Source: Alviniconcha marisindica (lineage: Eukaryota > Mollusca > Gastropoda > Provannidae). Taken from it: DNA of 64,000 nucleotides. The notes under the pieces were generated by a model. It was not told the origin of the DNA. It was given only the letters and a program-made list of their open reading frames with translations, and searched no databases. Below, in pieces: positions 1-13,192 of this stretch (positions are counted from its first letter, which is position 1; each line of letters starts with the position of its first letter). The translations under genes and the position numbers were made by a program. Where the stretch lies: positions 514,501 to 578,500 of the forward strand of contig JABMCL010002720.1 of the NCBI GenBank assembly GCA_018857735.1. The letters run 5' to 3'.

Positions 1-2169
1 AGGTAAGAAAGGGTGAAATTTTGTCTTGTAAGTATTGACTGAGGCAACCATGTTTTGGATGGTCCGTGCAGGGGCTTAGCAATCCACCTGTGCTTGGTGG
101 TTTCTTTTTTTGTTTTTGGTAATGGTGGACCAGTAATCGGTGTTTGACCATTACAGTGTGTGACCGTTAATTTTCTCTCTGTTAGCGAAATGTTTGTATC
201 TTCTGTGAAAATATGGTCAACAGTTGTAGTCATTGGGCCGTTGACAGTCTGCCCCGGTAAGGCTGAATAGTTGAAAATCAAATGCTAGTTTTACCGCCAT
301 AAAATGAGCAGTTTGACGCAGCTAGCTTTCAGTCTTCAAAATCCATGGTTTGTATTTGTATGCGGAAGATGGTGAGATATTTGACAATTCCATTCCATGG
401 TGAGTTTTTGTTCCACAATGTTGGTTCTGTTTTTTTCATCAATTCATGGTGGGACTCTCAGTAGGACATTCTGTAGCTTCTTACTTGATATTGGAAAGTT
501 CCAGCTATGAATTTCAAACATTCTCCATGGTTTGTTTGGTTTTCCCTCCATTGCATGTTGTTTTTATTTGGTTTGAGCATTCCCAGTTTCAAAATCATGC
601 TTATTTTTCCATTTGAAACTTCACAACTCTGTATTTTCAGCAACATTCTCACGTCTGCTTTATGTATTTGCATAATTTTCAGAAGTGGTTTGTGCGTTTT
701 TAACTTGTTTGGACTATAGGGTTCGTTACGCATTTGCTCAGAGATTTTCTTGAATTTCAAGCTTGGTTTGTATTGTTACACTAGTCCAGGTGTTGTAAAG
801 CTATTATTTCTGTGTAATATTAATCAAAATCTCAAATCTGGTTAAAATTTGTACAAGATTTTCCAGAATGTGGTTTGTATAAAACGTTAAAAGAAGTGGT
901 ATGAGCAAGGCAAAAGGGTCTGTATTTCTGTCAGTTTGTTTATTCATTTATTGGCTGTTACTGTAGACATGAACAAAAACGCAGGGTCTGTCTTTGTGAT
1001 AACGTTTCTAATGTATTAAAAGAAACGCAATACCCTTTAGACTTCAGATTGGCCCTATCCCAAAGAGTGAGCTGTATGTATTTACAAGGAGAATACAAAT
1101 TGGGAGTAGCTGTTATTTGAGAAGCCGTCAGCTGTGTCTGGTGGGCTGTTTTATAAAATAATTAAGGGTCTGAGTTACAGCCCCACTCTGTCTCCTAATG
1201 ATCCGTATCCAGTGGGACTGCCGTAGGGATGCTGCGATCTGCCCGCTGAGTGTTCTGTAGCCGCTAGCAGTAGTGTAAGCCTCCCAATGGTGTTGTAATT
1301 TTATTCACGTTATGCGTGTAATGCCACACCCCTGCTTCTCATTATTTTCGAATTAGGGAGGGGATGGGGGGAGGGGGGCGTTGTTGGAAGGCGAAGGACA
1401 CAGATGCATGGACTTATCTGGCTACCACTGTTGTTGAAGCTCCGCTTGCTTTGTGTATACGTGCATGTACCACTAGAGCAATGTCTGATGTGGTGAAGTG
1501 ATTGTTAAGTGGAACGAATCAAATTCAGGGTTGTTTACACAAAATGGAACTCGTTACCAAAACGAAGGGGGAAATCAGTTCCGTTTCGCTAGATTTATGT
1601 TTACTGTAATCCTTGTACTTTTGTGTGTGTGTGTGCATGTGAAACTTTGTTTTTTTCATGTGTCTGCCGCTGACTCTCCTCTACCCCCCACCCCGTCCCC
1701 TGTAATTTCTGTGAATATTCCATCTTTACTTTTTGCCTGTCTCAGTTGCACAGAGACTTCAGATGTCAGATTTCACGTAAGATCCCAGCCCCTGTCGTTT
1801 TCAGGAAAATCATTCGGGATGACTGAACGTTAGGTGTGCTTTGCCCCCCCACCCCTCACCAAAAGAAAAAGAATAAAAAGATGTGATAGACATGCTTATG
1901 CTGTCTTGAGAAACGGGAAACAGAATAGCTTTGCATGCTTGGCCTGCTGCATTTCCTTCTGTGTTTGCCGCCCCTCTTGGCACCAACCAAGCCCACGACA
2001 GCGGCATTTCTAGAGCTGTTTTTTTCTTTTTCCCCTCCTTTTTCCCCTCCCCCCTCCCCATAACAAGGATCAAACAACTATCACTCGGTGCGTGTGTAGG
2101 GTAGGGGTCCAGGCGAATGACGACCAGAACTCTGCAGACGGATCACGATTTAAGCCACGAGCTGCTCGA
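1..2169. other. Non-coding, no gene recognised
   Basis: A/T-richer than the rest. TGGTTTGT recurs about six times between 342 and 905, usually after a TTTC(A)A-like word, possibly a very old tandem repeat. The window opens with AGGTAAGAAA, which would fit an exon end plus donor, but no exon body is visible. Open frames here are short and not protein-like. Confidence 0.5.
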
Positions 2170-2193
2170 GGGGGGGGGGGGGGGGGGGGGGGG
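2170..2193. repeat. Poly-G run, 24 nt
   Basis: Uninterrupted G homopolymer capable of G-quadruplex formation. Its assembled length may be unreliable. Confidence 0.9.
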
Positions 2194-3922
2194 TGCATCC
2201 TCACTTTTGACTGTGACGATCTTTACCTCCCACCCTGTGTAGAATAGTTACTGTACCCCGAGAGAAGGGAGAAAGCAGAAAAGCCGGGGAGTAGCTAGCA
2301 GAGCAGGCATCAATTATTAAAACTTCATTTTCTCCCCGTTGGTCCGGTTTACTTGGGGGCAAATGATTGACCTGCTTTACTGTCGGTCGATTTGCTTAAC
2401 GCGATGGTCATCATCATTATCACCCGCTCTCTCTCTCTCTCCTGGTTGTATAGGGAAGCTTTTGGGTTAATTACCCGTCGTTCATCCCTCCATATTTCGT
2501 GATGTCATAATCAACATGACACGTTTTGGTCAGATTCACAGAGCATGCATCACTCCGGTATATTTACGGTAATTTTTATACATGATATTGGCACATCGGG
2601 GTTTCACACGTGCCACTGACGTTTATTCCCGCCCACCCCAATCTTGCATCTCTCCACCTTTCAGCAAGCCGTGCGAGTAATAGGTCACTGTGTAGAATAC
2701 CTGACGTTGGCATGGTCTTCGCGTGGCACTGACGGTTTTTCTAGGGTCCCGCCTTCCGGCCCCCAACCGGTCAGAATGATAGCATCACTTCGGCTCATTT
2801 ACCTGATATCGACACAAGGTCCAACCCCGCCCTTCATTCCGGGGGGGGGGGGATCCGCGTCTTCCGTTCAGCATTAGCACTGGGTGTAGCCATCTACCCA
2901 TCCGTTCTTCCCATGATGGTTCGGTCAGCACCGCGGGTGTACCTCCCTCTCCCCGTTTATAGTTGAAGGCCCCCTTCGCTTAGAACTCGGCTAGGTTTGA
3001 AAGGTCTTTTACGCCTGTAGTAGGTAAAAACAACAACAACAAAAACCTATCCCCCTTCCGATGACGTTTCATGATTAGAGGATGGTGGCCAACTTGTCTT
3101 CCACTCAGACGTCGAGAGCGGGTTTGTACTTTCTGTGCAGAACATGAACCACGAGTCGTTGACTTATCGCCACGAGGCAGCTGTCAGTGACCAGTCCTGG
3201 CCGTCATCTGGTCTCTCAGCGGCCAGAGGGTTTGCGCCACTGGGCAGTTCGGACACCCCACCCCTTCTTTTAGCCAATTTTGGTCATGGAACCAACGAAA
3301 AATCGACTTTCGGCCAATAATTAATAAATAAAGAAGAAGAAGATTAAAGCGCTTTTCCCAAGGTAGCAGGTGCATACTGTTTAGTAGTTCATTCATACAA
3401 AAACAAAAATTGTATTATATTAGGTAACACAATATCCCTCCTTGCGTACTATTCAGTCCAGAAACAAACAAACAAGCAGTTATGTAAGCACTTGGTCATA
3501 CCAGAAAGGCAAAATGTGAATTTGATCTCGTTTTTCCGTGAAAACGTAGGACAACGAGGTTGCGCGGCGGACTTGAGTACGATAAAAGTAGATAGCGGAT
3601 ATGTCGCGGGCAGTTTTCATCTGGACAGGGTCAAGCAGGTGGTCGCTTCAGCGGGTTAAATTGGTTGGGCCGCAACCGTACGGAAAGTGTAAACGGGCCC
3701 TAACGGCTGACTAGACGTTAAGTTTAGAAGTAACTCCACCCCCACCCCCATTCAACCGCAAGTCATTGCCTGCTACAGTGCCAGTCAGCAAGACGCCGGG
3801 AAGGTCATTACCGGAATATTTTAACAACACCCTGCAATACACGCACACACACACGAGCGTTCTTGTAAGACCAGTCTCCGGGGCTTTTTGACTGCAGGCA
3901 CTGCCCTCATTCAGTCCTCCTC

Positions 3923-3953
<31 letters not shown>

Positions 3954-6900
3954 ACTCTTTCTCTTCCTCCTCCCGTCGCGTTCCCCATCTGATCTGTTTT
4001 GATTTTGTTCCCTTTGGTATTAATCGACCTACTGTTGTCTTAAATGCTTTTTGCCTTGCTGTTTTCTACTTGTATACCCGTTTTCCTCCTTTCTTATTGC
4101 TGTGATCTACTTAGTATTATCCCCTCGGTGTTGTTTTGTTGTTTGTTTTCCCGTTGCAATAATGTAGTCTACCGTCATCTCGGTGTTTCCCTTCCTGTTT
4201 GTGGGTGTTGTTTTCTTTCCTTTGCGCTCATTGCCATCTACTTACATAGCATAACTACGTCGGTGTTCCCGTTCATATGGGTGGGTTTCCTTCCTTTTTT
4301 GCGATCGTGTCTTTGTGCCCCTTCCCGTTTGTGTTTGTCTTCTTTCCTCTGTCATCGCTGTGAGCTGTGATCTCTTGTATCGGCGGCCCTGTTCCTAGTT
4401 GCATGCCCCTCAATACGCCCGCTGTTTGTTCCGCCGTGTGTGTTTTAGAGAAGACGGGGAGTTGATCGTTTCCGGGGACAAGCGGGTATGGAGTAGACAC
4501 ACCACACAGCTGTGAGGATCGGTTTGATTGTTTGCGGTACCTAAAGATAGGACAGGGAGATCTTTCTCCCAGCTTTGCAGGTGCGTGAGACTTCGCGCGG
4601 GCAGTGGGGTAGCGCTGTATGCACGCGCACGCACACTCACACACACAGCTATAAAAAAATAAAATAAAATAAATCAGACGACGAACATATGCACGCACGC
4701 GCACACAAACACGCGCAGGCCGCTTTTGATTCGGGTATTGGGGGACAGTTGGGGTTGCGGGTTGTGTTTGAAACTAGCTTTGGATTCAGGCGACTAAAAG
4801 GGTTATAGAAAGAAAGCGGATGCCAGCCGATGATAAGCTTGAACATAAAACTCCGCGAAGAGCCACAAACGCTTGTCGCTAACAGGTCGTTTCGAGCACC
4901 ATCATTCTCGAGTTGACTCCCCTTCGGTCTTTTTGTACAGCTGCACGAAGGCACCAGACGTTGACAAACAGATCTATGCGAGCGCTTCTGCTCTGATCAG
5001 ACTGATGGTTCGCTGTGACCGCAAACTCCACTTGGAACCAAAGACATTAGGGATAATGGTGCGGGCGCCAGACGTACAGAGCCGGCCTTGCCACCGAAGG
5101 GATCCCATTACATGCATCATTTACTGGGCCATGAACGATCCAACAATGACAGTAATAATAGATTATTCTTGCAAACCACATAAACTGTTCTCTAACCAGA
5201 GTTAAACTCACAGCACTGTACAAGCAACTACCAGTGACAGAATCATTCACGTATACTGTTCTGTCAACACACCAGAGCCATAAACGCGTCACTTACTTTT
5301 GCCAGCAGTAACTATATATACTGTATACATGTAATTATAATAAAACGATGAGTGCTACAAACAGACGCATCGACGCAATTCCCTCCCTACACACACACAC
5401 ACACAGGGCGGTAGAGAGCAACCAAGAGACGGCGCAACACAAGTAGTGACTAAATGTTTGATTTCAGTGGTGCTTTGAACAGGCCAAGAGCGCGGTCTTT
5501 GCTTCACGTGCCGCTGTATCGGCTCTGCGTTTCAGGGGCAGGGCCTTGACAGCGGGCAAGTCTGCATTATTGAACGCCGTATCCGTCTACAGCTCAGCCC
5601 GCTTCCTGGCTGGCACCGTCACCTGGCACAACTTTAGAAAACCCATTGTAGCTTCTTCCTCTTGACTCCAGGGCCCTCCCCCTTTTTTTTTCTTTCTTTC
5701 TTTTCGTCTCTTTTTTCCTCCCTCTTTCTCCTGTCGGGCCACTTCGAGTTAATGATTTTGGCTCCGTTAAGTGAGAGAACCGCGAAAATTGTCTGCTGTC
5801 TGTCTGTCTGTCTCTCTCTCTTTTCTGCTCTTCGCCGAGCGTGATTTTTGTATTGCAAAGTCAACTCAACTACAGGCACCACTCCCTACTTCTGCACACT
5901 GAGAGGTTGCGAGATATAGGTTTTGCAATGGTTCTCCTCGTGTCCACCCCCCACGCCTCCCTCACACACACACAACACCAGCGTAACCATTTCTACATAG
6001 CCCCCCTCCCTCGCCACCCCCCAAAACACACACACAAATCACCTTAACCGACGCCATGTTTTCTACCATTCCCACCCCCCAAACTGACACACACACTGGC
6101 AAACACGCACAGACACCTTAATTTAACACCAACGCCACGCTTTCTACAGTGTTTCATGAAGTTGTTTTGCAGGCACTTGGGCAGTGTTAGGAAAAGGCGG
6201 GAGTGAAGGAGCAGTTAAGACGGGAAGAGAGCGTGGGACAGTGTCACGGTGTGGAAGTATATAATGTACATGCTCGCGAACAGCACAATACGGGAGCACT
6301 GGCATACTGTACTGGAACACTAGCGCCGAGATCGAGTCCCTGGCTACTGGATAATGGTCCCTTGCTCATAGCCGACAGATGTTTGCCGAAATGTTGGAAG
6401 GCAGCCATCAGTGGGGATCAGCCGGCTTAGGGTGCCGCGACTGAAGTCCGATGAACTTAAAAGTCCACACAGTGATAGTGGCAGGCTGCTCAGTAGGTTG
6501 TGAACTCTGGTTACACAAGAAACCCCCGTCAGCCAAACAAGAAACGGCCATCAAGGTTTCACAGACCAGACGGATTGGCTGCAACAACAGTTTTCGTTCA
6601 GTTGTGTAATTGAGCTTTTGACGCACGTGAAATTTGTTGAGCTCAGTAGGCCCTACATCACCTGTTTACCTGAAAATACGTCTTAATAACACCCACCCAT
6701 ATGTCTGTCTGCCTCCCGCCCCACCTTCTCTCCAGCTCACCTTCAACTGTTTACTGACGAAAGTGTTTACATAACGCAGAACAGAACTGTGCGTGATCTC
6801 AGTGGGGGAGAAAAAAAAAGGTCCGTTTTCGTCCAAGCGCGCGTACACTGGCGCAGACCTCCTGCATCAATTTGCTTAATTGGAAGCGATTAGGAGAAAG

Positions 6901-7516
6901 GGGAGTTAGGAATGGCTGCCAGAGGCCTGGCTTGTTTCCACTCCCCGTAGGGCCTACACTGCCTGTGGGGCGGACGGGCACCGCGGCAGGATCAGCTGGC
7001 ACATACAAAAGGTCCGTCCAGTGTTCAACACCAGCTCCGGCCTTACACGCTTACTGCCGCAGCCACCAAATAGCGCCCGGTGTGGGCACAGCGGCGGGCA
7101 GATGGCAGAAAAAATAATCCACTTTTGCTTCCACCGCAGTGCACGTCCTGACCAATTAATAAGCCGGCTGACGCAATGGGGAGACAGTGGCGGAAAGCAC
7201 CCGAGGCGGGCCCTGCCAGACTGGCCGTTTGATCTTCCGGAAATATCGGGATGCTTGAAAGCTGTTTATTTCCCCGAGTGAAAGAACGACACTGACTGAT
7301 GCTTTTTTCGATTAAATATCAGTCCAAAGCCCCCCCCCCCCCCCCACCCCCACCACCACCACCACCACCACACACACACACACAATCGAAAATAAAATAT
7401 ATAAACAATTTGAAAGGAATACCTGCATATTGATCAAGACTGGCAACAGCCATGACCTTTGTTATATATCATAACACATGCACACATTTGCGCATTATAT
7501 ACATTGCACGCATGCG

Positions 7517-7519
<3 letters not shown>
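2194..7519. other. Non-coding, simple repeats only
   Basis: Short (CA)n and poly-C tracts (for example 3922-3939 and 7330-7345) lie in otherwise unique sequence. 4040-4375 is T/C-rich with about three diverged copies of a unit of about 100 bp (GTGATCTACTT / CCATCTACTT, TTTCCTT). No exon or RNA gene was recognised. Confidence 0.45.

Positions 7520-7567
<48 letters not shown>
7520..7567. repeat. (CA)24 microsatellite
   Basis: Perfect CA dinucleotide tract; open frames through it are repeat artefacts. Confidence 0.95.
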
Positions 7568-7568
<1 letters not shown>

Positions 7569-8157
7569 AAGTACCAAAACAGTATACCGGTTTAGGCTGG
7601 GGGAAAGAAAGGGGTCAGAGAAACTGGTTGAAACGGGAGGTCTCGACTGGTGTCGGAAGCGGTCAATGTTGCTGCCGCCGTTTGGGGGAGAGTGAAGGGT
7701 GGAGTGAAGGCCATAAGTTTTGGCTTTATCTTGTCCTTGTGGCTGCCGTTGGAGTTGCTCTATTGAATTACCAGGGACGGCGGAGGCTGAAAATAGCCGT
7801 TGGGTTGTGCGTCCCTTCCTTGGGTGTGTGAAGAAACGAACACTTCCAGCGCAGGCCGGGCCCAAAGCCGCCCGTCTTGTCTTCTGTGACAGGCGGTGTC
7901 GCTGTCATTTCTCTTCACTAAGTCACGGCTTGGTCGTTTGTCCACTTTTTATATATATATTTTTTTTACGGGCTCTGTGTGTGTGTGAAGATTTAATCTT
8001 AAACAGGAGTATTGTTCAGAAAATTTTGTCCCCCCCACCACATACACGCACACACACACTCTCACATTCTCTCTCTTAAAAGGGTTTAATGTTTTTTGCC
8101 TGGTCTTGTCTGGTTTTGGTTTCTTGTAGCAGCCTGAGACAAGTCTCAAAAGTGTGT

Positions 8158-8240
8158 TATAATAATAATAATACGTAACTCTTATATAGCGCCCAGTCCA
8201 ACTAGACTGGCTCAAAGCACTTCACAATTCAAAACAATGT
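8158..8240 (-). mobile_element. Retroposon 3'-end fragment with (TAA)n tail
   Basis: (AATA)n is followed by TTATATAGCGCCCAGTCC and GGCTCAAAGCACTTCACAA. The pattern (ATA)n-TTATATAGCGC ... CTCAAAGCGC is a widespread invertebrate SINE/LINE terminus (general knowledge). A second copy lies at 22352-22411. Confidence 0.45.
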
Positions 8241-9892
8241 AACCTAAATAACAGAGATTTGTAATGACATCGAGAAAAAGTTTATTGTATTTGTAATAAC
8301 ATCAAAAAAAGAGATTAATGTAGTAATAGAGTAGGGAGGAGGTGATTTCTGAAGTAACAACAATTATTATAAACTAGTCTTTGGTAACGTCAAGAGAAAC
8401 GGCGAAGAGTATTATAAACACCCAATGGTGCACACTAGTGCAGAAATTCTAATTTACGGCATCATTATAATTTCCGTAGTCACAGCAGGTTGACGTGTGT
8501 GAGAAAAGCAGAGAAAATAAGACAAGGTGGTGTTTACTGCGAGGGAAAGCCAGAAACCAGAAACTAACCCAGCCACCCACCCCCCTCCATCCCCCAATCC
8601 TGTCGCTGGAGTGAGAAACTCCGACAATGGTGTTTACCCTGGAGAGCTGATGCGGAAGATGGGACTGGTCACGCACACGCTGCGCGAGGCGACTGGAGGC
8701 GGTGAAGGCTGCACTGGGGTGCAGTCGATTCCGCCAATTACCGCAATGATAACGCTGCAACCGCCTCCTTTCCTACCAACACGGCTCGCTCGCTCACTCA
8801 CTCCTGTCCGGGGACGCATTCACTGGTACATACGTATTTGGCTGGTAGTGGTGGTGGTGGTGGTCCGGGTGGGGGGTTATGTTGACGTAGTGGTTGCCTA
8901 GGCAACGGGAGGGGGGATGGGCTTTGTGTTGGCACGTAGACTCCAGGACTTGACGTGCTCTTTTTCTACTTCAGAATTCAGGGGTTCCTGCTGTAGTGGA
9001 CGATGTCGTCATTCTTCTGTCGGCACAGGGTTGTGACGTCGTCCCTGACGACCTCGTTGAAAACGCACCCCACCCCGCAAACCCTACCATGCTGGCGCTT
9101 AGTCGTTATTCATGGGGAACGACGTAGACTGAGGTGGTGGTTTTGTGCTTTTTTTTCCTCTTTTTTTTTTTTTTGGAAATAGTTCACGCAGAACAGCAGC
9201 AGGATCACGTTGCACCCTTCCTAGCCTTCCCATGCGAGGGACGATGATGTTTATGGGGTTTCCGTCATACTGTTGTACTGCAAGGCCCCTCAGAAGAGCT
9301 GAACTCAGTGCGTTGTACAGCTATTTCTTCAACTGACAATTTTCCCATGACTTAAGTTCCGCGGTTCATGTCCCCAGAGAAAAAAAGAAAAATAGAAGAA
9401 GAAAAAAGAGGCTACAATGGAACCGTTCCAGCCAACGAAATTCTTGATGCTAGGATTTTGACAAAACATCACTGGCGCAACGACCATAACGCAGGTCGGG
9501 TCTCATGGCACCGTGGCGCTTAGTGCAAGCAGCTAGCTAGCTTGAAAACAACCGGCTTCACTGATAGGGGAAAGGGGGAGACGACTGGATCAGTCACTGA
9601 TAAGGTTCGCCTTCTTCGTCGGACAGTTAATCTAGGTCAGTCTACTTACTGCTCACCTCATCAGTCTGATTGATGGCCGTCACCGACGGACTGACCAAAG
9701 CTGGTGACCGTCGGACTCTGCATACTCAAATCAAGCGAGGGTATGGAGAGACGGTGGGACACTGAACACGGACCATCACCGAAGAGAGCACAAGTTCTGG
9801 CTGTACCCAGCGACCGCCGGACCCACCCTGTAACTTCGTGGATTGGAACCCGTACGCTGCGGAGAAGTGGCGGGAGGTTGCCGGAATGGCGA
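8241..9892. other. Mostly unique non-coding sequence
   Basis: Apart from the exon candidate at 8975-9127, no gene, RNA or element was recognised. A (GTG)n stretch lies near 8850. Confidence 0.4.
8975..9127 (+). CDS. Candidate last coding exon, family unrecognised
   Basis: A good pyrimidine tract and acceptor (TGCTCTTTTTCTACTTCAG, ending 8974) is followed by 50 open codons and TAG. The peptide contains VPAVVDDVVILLSAQGCDVV and then PDDLVENA, which looks like folded protein: alternating acidic and aliphatic residues, no simple repeat. No donor is evident inside, so it would be a terminal exon. No AATAAA was seen close behind; the nearest seen is about 930 bp downstream (near 10061). I do not recognise the family. 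Chance openness of about 50 codons is common enough that this stays tentative. Confidence 0.22.
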   Translation, partial: NSGVPAVVDDVVILLSAQGCDVVPDDLVENAPHPANPTMLALSRYSWGTT

Positions 9893-10040
9893 GGACCATC
9901 ATCCTGAACGACCTGTTGTTGCCTAGTCGTGGACCTTAACGACCTTCTGTTGCCCAGTCGTGGACAATAACGACCTTCTTTTGCCTTGTGGACTTTAAGG
10001 CCTTCTGTTGCCTGGTTGTGGACTTCTGTAGCCTGATCGT
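9893..10040. repeat. Minisatellite, about 37-bp unit, four copies
   Basis: CGACCTTCTGTTGCCCAGTC then GTGGACNNTAA recurs with moderate divergence. Confidence 0.75.
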
Positions 10041-10084
10041 GCCGTGCTTTAACATAAAAGAATAAAAACTTTCAGAGCACCTTT

Positions 10085-10250
10085 AAGGGGGGCAGACTCT
10101 AGCCAAGTTGAACCTAGTGCTATGGTGGCGGGCGTGTCGTTTGAGCCTTGGCCGCATGGTGGGGATGGGGGGAAGCCCGGAGCTAGCCAAGTTGAACCGA
10201 GTGACATGATGGCGGGGCAGCCGTCTGAGCCTTGCCCACTGGGCCGCAAG
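10085..10250. repeat. Two imperfect copies of a unit of about 100 bp
   Basis: CTAGCCAAGTTGAACCTAGT ... TGAGCCTTGGCC appears at 10097 and again at 10192 as CTAGCCAAGTTGAACCGAGT ... TGAGCCTTGCCC. Confidence 0.7.
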
Positions 10251-10675
10251 CTAAGGGGCGGACGTGTGTGTGTAAGAGAGGGAGGGAGGGATAGATAGAG
10301 AGAGCTTGCAGCACGCTACACTTCCTCCCGCCCCCATGCCTCATCTGTATCGATTAGTTGCTGAGGCCGCGGCCGCGCAGGGACCTTGTGTCTCTGCCGG
10401 CAACTCGACACGCCGCACGTGCAAGTCTTCGCCAGCTCAACAGGCCCGTGAAACCGCCCGCCACGCAATCGTTGACCTTGCGCTGCTGCCGCTCGCTGCG
10501 GGCCTGTAGATGCAGCACGCGCCTCCTTGTGGTCAGCCTGGATCCAAGTTTGTGATGCGATGGTTTGGAAGATATTGGAAAAGGGAAGGCAAGTAGTCTA
10601 TAACGTGGATGCTTAACATTGAATGCCCAGTCTACGACGTAAAGGTCACACAAAGGCGGACCAAAACTGATTCAT

Positions 10676-10822
10676 TCAGATCACACGTGAAAATGTACAG
10701 TAAAGGAATCACGTGAAGGTGGATTAAATGTACTGTAAAGGAATCACATGTGAAAGCTGGATTAAATGTACGGTAAAGGAATCACACGTGAAAGCTGGAT
10801 TAAATGTACGGTAAAGGGACGA
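10676..10822. repeat. Minisatellite, about 43-bp unit, 3-4 copies
   Basis: Unit contains GTAAAGGAATCACACGTGAA and AGCTGGATTAAATGTAC. Copies differ by a few bases and the embedded CACGTG varies. Confidence 0.85.
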
Positions 10823-11033
10823 ATATGTGGGGGTAGAAAGACGGCTCCTACATTACTGAAACTGTTTTCTTCAACAGTAGGAGAGAAGGGGGGCAATTCT
10901 AAGTAACAGTTGGAACGACGCGTACGTTTTCATCTTGAACATGCCGGCAACTACGATAATCCAGCCATTCGTACGCTGAATGCAGAAACATGGAAAAACT
11001 ATCTGAAGGTGGAGAAAACGCCCAGCGGGGAAA

Positions 11034-11190
11034 GTAACCTGAATCATAATAATGAATGGAAACCCCCATTTTCAGGTTTAGGTAACACCAAACCCCCCCC
11101 CCCCCCCCCCCCCCTTCCCCCAATGAAATAAATAAATAAGACAGTAGCCTAAATCATAACAATGAATGGGAACATTCATTTTCAGGTTCA
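11034..11190. repeat. Duplicated ~45-bp block around a poly-C run
   Basis: TAACCTGAATCATAATAATG ... TTTTCAGGTTTA is repeated about 110 bp on as TAGCCTAAATCATAACAATG ... TTTTCAGGTTCA. A C-run of about 20 nt ends the first copy. Confidence 0.75.
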
Positions 11191-11195
11191 AGCGA

Positions 11196-11198
<3 letters not shown>

Positions 11199-11231
<33 letters not shown>
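11199..11231. repeat. (CA)n microsatellite
   Basis: About 16 CA units, followed by (ATC)n. Confidence 0.9.
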
Positions 11232-11234
<3 letters not shown>

Positions 11235-11763
11235 ATCATCATCATCAATCATCTCGCAATTTAAGCAGGGCTCAGACAGTGAAAAAATCTAAAAGCTGCA
11301 CCAGCTTTGATTGGAGAGGATCTAGCCTCCGCGAGAGCAAGCCTTTCTCCAACGTCCACAGCCCCTTGGTAACATCAAACGTCCTGCAAGTATATGCACC
11401 GTCCATTTTGTCAAAGAGGGGGCGGGGAGTTATTTGTTAGAGGCTTGCGTGTGGACGGGGAGATGCATTCACTGGATGAAAGAGATGAGATTCGGACTCA
11501 AAGCCTCCCATCTTCAGCAACGCTCACGGCCTCCACGGTGAGGAACCCTGCAGCCGTTTAGTTCTGGAGACCGCGCTGTTTTGTGGGGGGCGAGGAAGGG
11601 CAAAGGGGTTTTACTGGGGCCGACTTGGGTGCGTGTGCTGCAGGTCTGTGAAGGCTGCCCGGCACTCCCTGCCATGCCGATTGGCACAGGGGCGTGGTGT
11701 CGGCCTGGATTTGTAATTTCGGTAAGTGTTCTTCGCCCGTAGGGAAAGGTCGATTGTAGATTG

Positions 11764-11767
<4 letters not shown>

Positions 11768-11824
<57 letters not shown>
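11768..11824. repeat. (CT)28 microsatellite
   Basis: Perfect polypurine-polypyrimidine mirror tract, capable of triplex DNA. Confidence 0.95.
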
Positions 11825-11827
<3 letters not shown>

Positions 11828-12443
11828 ACAGACTGCCCCCACCCTTCCCCCCGCCCACACACACACACCTTTGTCTCGGTGTTCCACAGCAAAGGTAATG
11901 GTTGGGAAGTCGTTCTAACCCACTCATGTGGAAGATTTTTATTTTATATCTGGTCTTGTTGGGCTGCGTCCTTTCTTTGCGTCTTGCGCTCGCATTCACA
12001 TTTTAGTCTGCCCTCCTGACACGGGATACACACTTGTGTTCCGAGGCCTTTTTGTATTCATAAAGCCCTGCACACTACTGGCACTTGTCCAGCCTTGAAG
12101 ATAACTGATACTGGGAGAGTTAGTTATTGTGAGTTCCGATGCAACCCGTTCAATCTCTTGTTGGAGTACGGGTATACGTTATTCTAGCTCAGCAAACACG
12201 CAAACACAGATCGGGTTTAATGAAACCCAAAGTAACGCGAATTGTGGAGGAACGAAACCTGTGCGGCGGTGGTGACCGCTGTTCGCGGGAGCTCTACAAA
12301 GGGACGTAATCCAAGTATTGTTGCCCCAGTGAAAGTTGGCACCGATTAACGGAACTGAATAGCCTCTGGACTGCACGCAGTGGCGAGCATGCAGACGGGC
12401 GAGATGGCTTTGTTCATTACACTTGTTTAGCGTCGAGTTGTCT

Positions 12444-12670
12444 GGGGGGGGGGGGGGGGGGGGGGGGGACAACTATACCTACAGTTACACTGTCATCACC
12501 AGAATGATTGTCAATACATTACACTTGTTACATTAGCTGTAGAGCAGTAAGGGCAGTTTTGAGGTATTTCATTAATTGTGGGAGGCAAAGTCACAAAAAA
12601 AAGGAGAGCTGAAATAGGGATTCAAACCCACGTCATCCACTTGCCAGTGGCTTTACCACCAGGACAGACT
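12444..12670 (-). mobile_element. SINE family B relative, with 25-nt poly-G at its tail side
   Basis: The minus strand shows a tRNA-like head with GGTGGTAAAGCC and a B box (GGGTTTGAATCCC). The body matches the reference through AATTAATGAAAT and the CTGGTGATGACAGTGTAAC segment. A G-run of 25 nt (12444-12468, + strand) sits where the reference copy has its purine-rich stretch. The tail is missing. An extra stretch of about 60 bp lies in the middle. Confidence 0.6.
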
Positions 12671-13135
12671 GTTCTTTTGTGTGTGAGATGGCCTTGCTGT
12701 GGGCCAACCCTCTTATTGACTACTTTTTTGTTTTAGTTTTTTTGTTTGATTTTAATATAGGTTATTTCCGTTTGACTGGTGTTTGGGCTGTTAGGAGGCA
12801 CTGGTTTGCTTGTGTAGGTTGCTGGGTAATAATGGTGCCCTCAGTCAAGACGATGATATAGCCGGTCTTCTGCCACCTTTGAGTGCAGTACCTGTTCCTG
12901 CTTGCATGCATAGTACGTGCACTTACACACTGACGGTCAAAGAGAAAAACAATTCTTTCAATAGATTGTACTCCTGTCAACTGAGATATTGCAGGGGTCA
13001 TTCTTAAGAAGTAAGAAATGTCCAAAACTAGGAGTCTTGCATTGTTTTAGACCAGATTTGTGAATTCCCATCAAAATGTACATTTTAGAGTCTGCTGATG
13101 TACACGCATGCACACGCACACACACACTTTTTTGC

Positions 13136-13192
<57 letters not shown>

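Noticed and set aside
10910..11131. Protein-like frame with NYDNPAIRTLNAETWKNYL
   Set aside because: No acceptor fits its frame, it runs into a duplicated non-coding block and poly-C, and no family is recognised. The NYD is not the NYDT expected of the next U1-70K exon.
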